Shown here: positions 59,553 through 64,000 of the stretch, one piece after another
How the letters are laid out: the number at the start of each line of letters is the position of its first letter
Position numbering within the stretch: position 1 is the first letter of the stretch
Assembly (NCBI RefSeq): GCF_000828055.2
Contig: NZ_CP010523.2
Coordinates: 4,898,001 to 4,962,000 of the forward strand
Direction of reading: 5' to 3'
DNA: 64,000 nucleotides
DNA from: Klebsiella variicola
GTDB taxonomy: Bacteria > Pseudomonadota > Gammaproteobacteria > Enterobacterales > Enterobacteriaceae
Notes under the pieces: model-generated
The model's database searches: none
The model's input: only the letters and a program-made list of their open reading frames with translations
What the model was told of the DNA's origin: nothing
Made by a program: the position numbers and the translations under genes

Positions 59553-60667
59553 GCTTGTTTCTCCTTGTTCAGCACTTCCGCGATGCGGCGAGCAACCACC
59601 GCCAGCTGCTGCGCGTTCACGCTGCGGACATCGGCTTCGATAATGCCTTCATTCGCTTTATAGCCGCGGAAGTAGATGGCGTATTCGCCCTGCTTCAGCG
59701 CGTTAACCAGATCGCCGGTCTTCACGCCGGTCACCGCTTCGTTGAATTTGATTTCGGCGCGGGCGATATCGCGACCCGCGCTATCCCACACCACCCGGGC
59801 GGTCACGCCGTTAAGCGTGTTGAGCTGTTCGATAAACGGCGTCATCTTCGCCACCATCTGCTCGCCGCTCTCTTTGCTCGCCGTCAGGTAGTGTTCAATG
59901 GCGCAGGTCAGGCCAAGAATGCCCTCTTTACCCACTTTCATCGCCCGGCCAATCCCCATCGACTGGCGTTTAACCCACTCGACGTACTGCGTTTTGCCGA
60001 TCACCAGCCCGCTGGTCGGCCCTTCAATGGCTTTTGCGCCGCTGTAGATCACCAGGTCGGCGCCCATGCGGTAGTAGCACTGCAGATCTTCTTCCGCCGC
60101 CGCATCGACAATCAGCGGCAAGCCATGCTGGCGCGCCACTTCCGCAGCCTGCGCGACGTTGAGCATGCTTTTCTGTACGCAGTGGTGGGATTTGATGTAC
60201 AGGATCGCCGCGGTGCGCGGGGTGATTGCCGCCGCCAGCTGTTGGGCGGAACATTCGTTGGCGTAGCCCGCTTCCACCAGCTTACCGCCGCCCAGCGCCA
60301 CCATGGTGCCAACCGGCGCGCCGAAGTTGACGTTGTGGCCCTTCGGCAACACGATTTCGTTATTCTCAATCGGCGTAACGTGCAGGTTCTCCAGCAGCCA
60401 GTCGCTGTCTTTCACCAGCACCGCCGCCACCGACTGGGCAATCCCCGCCGACGCGCAGGAGACAACGGTCGCCCCTTCCACGTCCAGCAACCTGGCAATG
60501 TACTCGCCGGTTTTATTCACCAGGTCTTTCATTTCAAAGTACTGGTTCATACCGGCCATCGCGGCTTCCACCACTTCCGGGCGCGGCGTGGAAACGCCCA
60601 GCGCCGTCATGCGGCCCGAAGTATTAATCACCTGTTTTAAATGGTATTTCTCAAAAATCGAAGGCAT
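59549..60667 (-). CDS. dgaE: D-glucosaminate-6-phosphate ammonia-lyase family protein, DgaE-like
   Basis: The 372-residue PLP enzyme of the SelA-related EF_0838 family carries the PLP lysine at K212 (YSGAKAIEGP) and ADLVIYSG. In Salmonella DgaE removes ammonia and water from D-glucosaminate-6-phosphate to give 2-keto-3-deoxygluconate-6-phosphate, the DgaF substrate. The gene overlaps the amidohydrolase gene by 17 bases and dgaF by 4, so all three are tightly coupled. The exact amino sugar acid used here is not known. Confidence 0.85.
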   Translation of the reverse strand: MPSIFEKYHLKQVINTSGRMTALGVSTPRPEVVEAAMAGMNQYFEMKDLVNKTGEYIARLLDVEGATVVSCASAGIAQSVAAVLVKDSDWLLENLHVTPIENNEIVLPKGHNVNFGAPVGTMVALGGGKLVEAGYANECSAQQLAAAITPRTAAILYIKSHHCVQKSMLNVAQAAEVARQHGLPLIVDAAAEEDLQCYYRMGADLVIYSGAKAIEGPTSGLVIGKTQYVEWVKRQSMGIGRAMKVGKEGILGLTCAIEHYLTASKESGEQMVAKMTPFIEQLNTLNGVTARVVWDSAGRDIARAEIKFNEAVTGVKTGDLVNALKQGEYAIYFRGYKANEGIIEADVRSVNAQQLAVVARRIAEVLNKEKQA

Positions 60668-61784
60668 GTTCCGCGCTCCCTTGTTCGGTCAGATAGCCTT
60701 TGCCCGCGCGGATCGCGGCCAGCGGCACCAGAATGTTGTCAGCCTGGAGGCTCTCTTTTTCGGCATCCACCAGCAGCGTGGGCCGGTGCTCCAGGCGAAA
60801 TAGCGTTAAATCGGCGTCGAAGCCCACTTCCAGCCGCCCTTTACGCGACAGGCGCAGCCCCTCGGCGGCGCTGACGGTCACGCAGGCAATGACCTGCGGC
60901 AGGGTCATGCCGATGGCGAGGAATTTCGACATCACCAGCGCCAGCGAGCGCACCGGGCCATCGATACGGTTACGGCAGTAAATATCGGAGCTGATGGTGT
61001 GCGGCAGAATGCCCAGCGCAATCGCCCGCCGCGCCACTTCAAAGCTGAAGCTGGCGGTGCCGTGCCCAACGTCGAGGCGCACGCCGCGCTGCAGAGCGCG
61101 AGTAATCGAGCTACGCAGTTCGCCGGCGGGATTCAGAATGCGGTTCGGCTTGCCGTTATAGCAGTGGGTAATGATGTCGCCGCGGCTCAGCAGATCGGCG
61201 ATTTCATCGAGGTTCGGCGGGTTATTGCCGATGTGCACCATCAGCGGCAGATCGCCGTTTTCCTGCTGAATGGCCTTGGCGCGCGCCAGCGGCGTAATGC
61301 CGTTTTCGCCGACGACGCTGCTGCTCATCCGCGCCTTCAGGCCGACGATAAAATCAGGATGACGCTGCACCGCCTGCTTCACCGCAGCGGCGTCGATATT
61401 GGCCATATTCGCCAGTTCATTCTGCGCAATCAGCCCGACGCGCGAGATATTGAGCAACGCATAAACTTCCGTCGCCGCGTTACGGGTCAGTTGATAGAAG
61501 TCATCGACGTCGTCGGCGCCGGTGCTGCCGGCATCAATCACGGTGGTGACGCCGGTGGCGATGCCGACGCTGTCCGGCTCATCGTGATAAATCGGCGAAT
61601 TCGGGTAGCAGTGAACGTGGGAGTCAATCCAGCCGGCGCTGACGTAGCTGTTGCCGTGCAGATCGAGGGTGTTGCGGGAGGGCGCGCTAATCTCGCCCAG
61701 CGCCGCGATTTTCCCGTCCTGGATGGCGATATCAGTCAGGGTATCGTCGACGAGGCGCGCACGGCGCAGGAGTAAATCAAACAT
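60651..61784 (-). CDS. Amidohydrolase/deacetylase-family metallohydrolase (EF_0837 type)
   Basis: The 377-residue protein has the amidohydrolase metal motif GWIDSHVHCYP near residue 55, plus DAGSTGADDVDDFYQL and HIGNNPPNLDEIADLL. It is of the EF_0837/AHA_3915 family found with DgaE/DgaF and DUF4310-4312. In this pathway it most likely removes an acyl group from an N-acylated amino-sugar acid before DgaE acts. The ATG at 61784 is used since AGGAGAT precedes it and MFDLLLRRARLVD is the typical start. Confidence 0.8.
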   Translation of the reverse strand: MFDLLLRRARLVDDTLTDIAIQDGKIAALGEISAPSRNTLDLHGNSYVSAGWIDSHVHCYPNSPIYHDEPDSVGIATGVTTVIDAGSTGADDVDDFYQLTRNAATEVYALLNISRVGLIAQNELANMANIDAAAVKQAVQRHPDFIVGLKARMSSSVVGENGITPLARAKAIQQENGDLPLMVHIGNNPPNLDEIADLLSRGDIITHCYNGKPNRILNPAGELRSSITRALQRGVRLDVGHGTASFSFEVARRAIALGILPHTISSDIYCRNRIDGPVRSLALVMSKFLAIGMTLPQVIACVTVSAAEGLRLSRKGRLEVGFDADLTLFRLEHRPTLLVDAEKESLQADNILVPLAAIRAGKGYLTEQGSAEHAFDF

Positions 61785-61809
61785 AGCTATCTCCTGATGA
61801 AAAGGGTGA

Positions 61810-61896
61810 ATCTGTTGCCGGATGGCGGCGTACCGCCTTATCCGGCCTACCAATCGCGCTGACGTGTAGGCCCGATAAGCGCAGCGCCATCGGGCG
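61810..61896. repeat. REP pair inside the dga-like operon
   Basis: GCCGGATGGCGGCGTACCGCCTTATCCGGCCTAC and TAGGCCCGATAAGCGCAGCGCCATCGGGCG face each other between the DUF4310 and amidohydrolase genes. Confidence 0.88.
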
Positions 61897-61897
61897 A

Positions 61898-62542
61898 TTA
61901 GCTAATCGCCACCGGGAAGATGGAGCCGAGGATCATCGCGCCGAGGATGGCGCCGCCGGTGATCGGTTTCTGCCAGATGTAGAACAGCAGTGCGCCAACC
62001 AGCGAGCCAATCCCGATAGGAATCGAGGCGGTCATCGCGCTGAGGATAATCAAGGGACCGAGGAAGCGGCCGGAGGCATTACCGGCCCCCATCATCACGT
62101 CGGCGCCGTAAGTGGAATCGCTCTGGTTAATGGTGAACTTACGCGCCAGAATGATGATGTAACCCACTGCCAGACCAAGGACCAGGCCGGTGACCAGCGA
62201 GGCGGCGAAGTTCGCCACCGGGAAGACAAAGCCCGCGCCGAGCAGCAGCGCCGGTACGCCAAGACCGATACCGGTCTGTATCGCTCCGCCGATATCGAGG
62301 ATCCCCACCAGCGACCCTTCGATGATGCGGGCGAACAGGAAGCTGGCGCCAAACGCCGCCACCGCGCCGTAAACGCCGCTATCAATCCCCGACTTCAGCA
62401 TGGCCACGAAGGCCACTTCGTTAAAGGCGCCGATGCCGTACAGGTAGTACATGTGCGTCCCGGCGAAGACGCCGGAGGAGAGCAGGCCAACAAAGATCGG
62501 GAACGACCAGTCGGCATACCAAAAACCTTTATTCTGTTCCAT
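61898..62542 (-). CDS. DUF4310-family membrane protein
   Basis: The 214-residue protein has about five or six hydrophobic segments (SGVFAGTHMYYLYGIGAF, ASFLFARIIEGSLVG, GVPALLLGAGFVFPVANF, TGLVLGLAVGYIIILA, GSLVGALLFYIW). It is of the EF_0833/AHA_3914 family (DUF4310), known only from operons like this. With the DUF4311 protein it probably forms the membrane part of an uptake system. No function is established. Confidence 0.85.
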   Translation of the reverse strand: MEQNKGFWYADWSFPIFVGLLSSGVFAGTHMYYLYGIGAFNEVAFVAMLKSGIDSGVYGAVAAFGASFLFARIIEGSLVGILDIGGAIQTGIGLGVPALLLGAGFVFPVANFAASLVTGLVLGLAVGYIIILARKFTINQSDSTYGADVMMGAGNASGRFLGPLIILSAMTASIPIGIGSLVGALLFYIWQKPITGGAILGAMILGSIFPVAIS

Positions 62543-62555
62543 TATCAGGCTCCCG

Positions 62556-63332
62556 TTACTTGCCGCTGAGTGAGTTGTGGATCATGTCCAGCCAGTTCGG
62601 CACGGTCAGATGGAAGGATTCGATCATCTTCATGTCGAAGCCGCGGAAGAAGCCGCTGAGGACAAACAGCGCGACGATGGCCACCATCATCACTTTAGTC
62701 ACCCGGTTCCAGCCGCTCTCTTCGACGCCTTTACCGATCAGGATCCCCAGCACCAGACCCGGTACGGCGTTACCCATAATCAGCTGCGCGGCGCCGCCGA
62801 AAATCGTCGCCCAGAAGCCTGATTTCTTACCGGCATCGATAGCCGCCAGCCAGAAGATCACCGGCATCACGGTGTTCACCAGCAGGTTTGCCGCCGGCAC
62901 CAGGACCTTAACCGCGGTCACCTGCAGCGCTTCCGGTACGGACGAGGCGGTGAGGTTGAGGAAGGCGACGACAATCATGCCGATGATGCCGCAGGAGATG
63001 GCCATTTTTTTCGGATCGTGCAGCGTTTCGCCGACGTTACGATTTTTCAGCATCAGCGCCGCCGCGCCCCAGTTGGGGATAATGCGGTGGTCAACATCCT
63101 GGGTGAAGGAGCCTGCTGCCACGGAAGAGGCCCAGGCGTTAAAGAAGAAACCGAGGCCAAAGGAGAAGTGGGAAGCCGGATCGCCTTCGCAGGAATTCAG
63201 CTCGCCCAGGGTTCGAAACGCCCCCATCCCCTGGGTGGTAGGGGCGTGAAACATGCGTGCCGCTCCGGCGCCCACGCCGACGCCGACCAGGCCGCCGATG
63301 ATGAGCGATTTTATTAAAATTATCAGGAACAT
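62556..63332 (-). CDS. DUF4311-family membrane protein
   Basis: The 258-residue protein has several membrane segments (MFLIILIKSLIIGGLVGVGV, IIGMIVVAFLNLTASSV, LLVNTVMPVIFWLAAI, MMVAIVALFVLSGFF). It belongs to the EF_0832/AHA_3913 family (DUF4311). ATG at 63332 is chosen because AAGGG precedes it; a TTG start 7 codons earlier is possible. It is next to the DUF4310 gene (13-base gap) in what looks like a two-protein channel. Confidence 0.85.
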   Translation of the reverse strand: MFLIILIKSLIIGGLVGVGVGAGAARMFHAPTTQGMGAFRTLGELNSCEGDPASHFSFGLGFFFNAWASSVAAGSFTQDVDHRIIPNWGAAALMLKNRNVGETLHDPKKMAISCGIIGMIVVAFLNLTASSVPEALQVTAVKVLVPAANLLVNTVMPVIFWLAAIDAGKKSGFWATIFGGAAQLIMGNAVPGLVLGILIGKGVEESGWNRVTKVMMVAIVALFVLSGFFRGFDMKMIESFHLTVPNWLDMIHNSLSGK

Positions 63333-63353
63333 AGTCAGACCCTTTGCTAACAA

Positions 63354-63653
63354 TCAGGTTTGCGTGACGAAATCCACTTTATCGAGATCGATGGCGGTCA
63401 CGTTGACGGTGACGTCCAGCTCCACGCTGTAGGTCCGTCGTTCACGGCGCAAAAAGAAGAACAGGAAGGCCTCTTTTCGTACCGCTTCGCGCGCATGAAC
63501 AACCGTCACGTCCTGTGGCTCAATACGCAGCAGAATGTGCGATGAGGTTTTCATCACCGCAGCCTGCACATGGTTCAGGGCATCGGCGAAGGCCCGTGAT
63601 TTGCTTTCGCCTTTGCCGGCAACCCTCACCGTGGTGGTGAATTGCTCTTTCAT
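63354..63653 (-). CDS. DUF4312-family small protein
   Basis: The 99-residue soluble protein starts MKEQFTTTVRVAGKGESKSR and has the ILLRIEPQDVTVVHA stretch. It belongs to the EF_0831/AHA_3912 family (DUF4312), which always accompanies DUF4310/4311 and the SFCGS protein. Its role is unknown; a cytoplasmic component of the transporter is plausible. Gap of 2 bases to the SFCGS gene. Confidence 0.85.
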   Translation of the reverse strand: MKEQFTTTVRVAGKGESKSRAFADALNHVQAAVMKTSSHILLRIEPQDVTVVHAREAVRKEAFLFFFLRRERRTYSVELDVTVNVTAIDLDKVDFVTQT

Positions 63654-63655
63654 AC

Positions 63656-64000
63656 TTATGCGCCGTATTTCTTTTTCCAGGCTTCTACCAGGCGCTCGCC
63701 CAGCTCTTCTTTATCCATAAAGCCGAAGCCCAGCACGTTGCACCCTTCGTTGATGGCAGTGACGCCCTCTTCCACCGAACGCATGCCATATTTCGCTTTG
63801 TAGCCGTATTTGGTCTGGGCGGTGATGGCCCCGGCGCCGCCGCTGCCGCAGAAGGAGATGCCGAAGGTAGCGTTTTCCGCTTTCATCATGTCGCCAAGCT
63901 TCATATCGGCAGCAACGCCAGGGACGACCACAGCACGTGCGCCCGCTTTCTCAGCGCCTGCAGCGACTTTTTGGCCTTTACCCAGACGGTCGCCAATGAC
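63656..64000 (-). CDS. Glycine-rich SFCGS-family protein (partial, runs off right edge)
   Basis: The frame enters from the right edge (VIGDRLGKGQKVAAGAEKAG) and ends at 63656, with 114 codons visible. The landmark FGISFCGSGGAGAITA gives the family name (EF_0830/AHA_3911). Its Cys-Gly-x-Gly loop resembles the phospho-cysteine loop of PTS EIIB domains of the galactitol/ascorbate type. The N-terminus is outside the window. A GTG at 63931 also lies in frame but the coding sequence continues upstream, so it is not the start. Confidence 0.85.
   Translation of the reverse strand, partial: VIGDRLGKGQKVAAGAEKAGARAVVVPGVAADMKLGDMMKAENATFGISFCGSGGAGAITAQTKYGYKAKYGMRSVEEGVTAINEGCNVLGFGFMDKEELGERLVEAWKKKYGA

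Overview
The window is a chromosomal segment of an enterobacterium, very probably Klebsiella. The core gene order (pepA-holC-valS, argI, pyrLBI, ridA, mgtA, treR-treBC, nrdDG) is enterobacterial. The phosphodiesterase at 13330-14154 matches, as I remember it, the well-studied Klebsiella aerogenes GpdQ with every metal ligand in place, and miaE (absent from E. coli) is present. The species cannot be fixed from the sequence alone.

1-7473 is accessory, AT-richer DNA ending at the 3' end of the tRNA-Leu(CAA) gene leuX, a classic island site. It carries on the minus strand a DpdC-like gene, dpdA, dpdB and most of a dpdE-like helicase: part of the Dpd system, which places 7-deazaguanine derivatives in DNA and restricts unmodified DNA. 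The rest of the system and the preQ0 genes would lie left of the window. No integrase is visible.

7560-16680 holds an unusual C-rich, G-poor tract, a beta-carbonic anhydrase/SulP transporter pair, the aldehyde reductase ahr, and an ABC importer operon of the Ugp type that contains gpdQ. 16951-29716 is a myo-inositol catabolic locus (iolE, iolH-like, iolG, iolD; divergent fused iolC; iolR; iolB, iolA; iolI-like) with repeated AAATGAAA/TTTCATTT palindromes that are candidate IolR operators. The iolR-iolB gap is almost 1 kb of BIME repeats and a GC-rich block without a gene. The gpdQ importer beside the iol genes suggests glycerophosphoinositol as a possible shared substrate.

29815-55581 is conserved core: yjgR, lptFG, pepA-holC-valS, yjgM, miaE, rraB, argI with two ARG boxes, tabA, pyrL-pyrB-pyrI with its attenuator, ridA, mgtA with its PhoP box and MgtL leader peptide, treR-treB-treC, and nrdD-nrdG with FNR and NrdR sites. 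ERIC-type repeats lie upstream of pepA and directly against the nrdG start.

55599-64000 is a minus-strand operon. In transcription order it encodes a Gly-rich SFCGS protein (cut by the right edge), DUF4312, DUF4311 and DUF4310 proteins, an amidohydrolase, DgaE-like and DgaF-like enzymes, an exported lactonase-fold protein and a PRD/EIIB/EIIA regulator. The enzymes suggest deacylation, PLP-dependent dehydration and aldol cleavage of an amino-sugar acid phosphate. The small proteins and two membrane proteins look like an uncharacterised, possibly PTS-like, uptake system, and this is the least understood part of the window.
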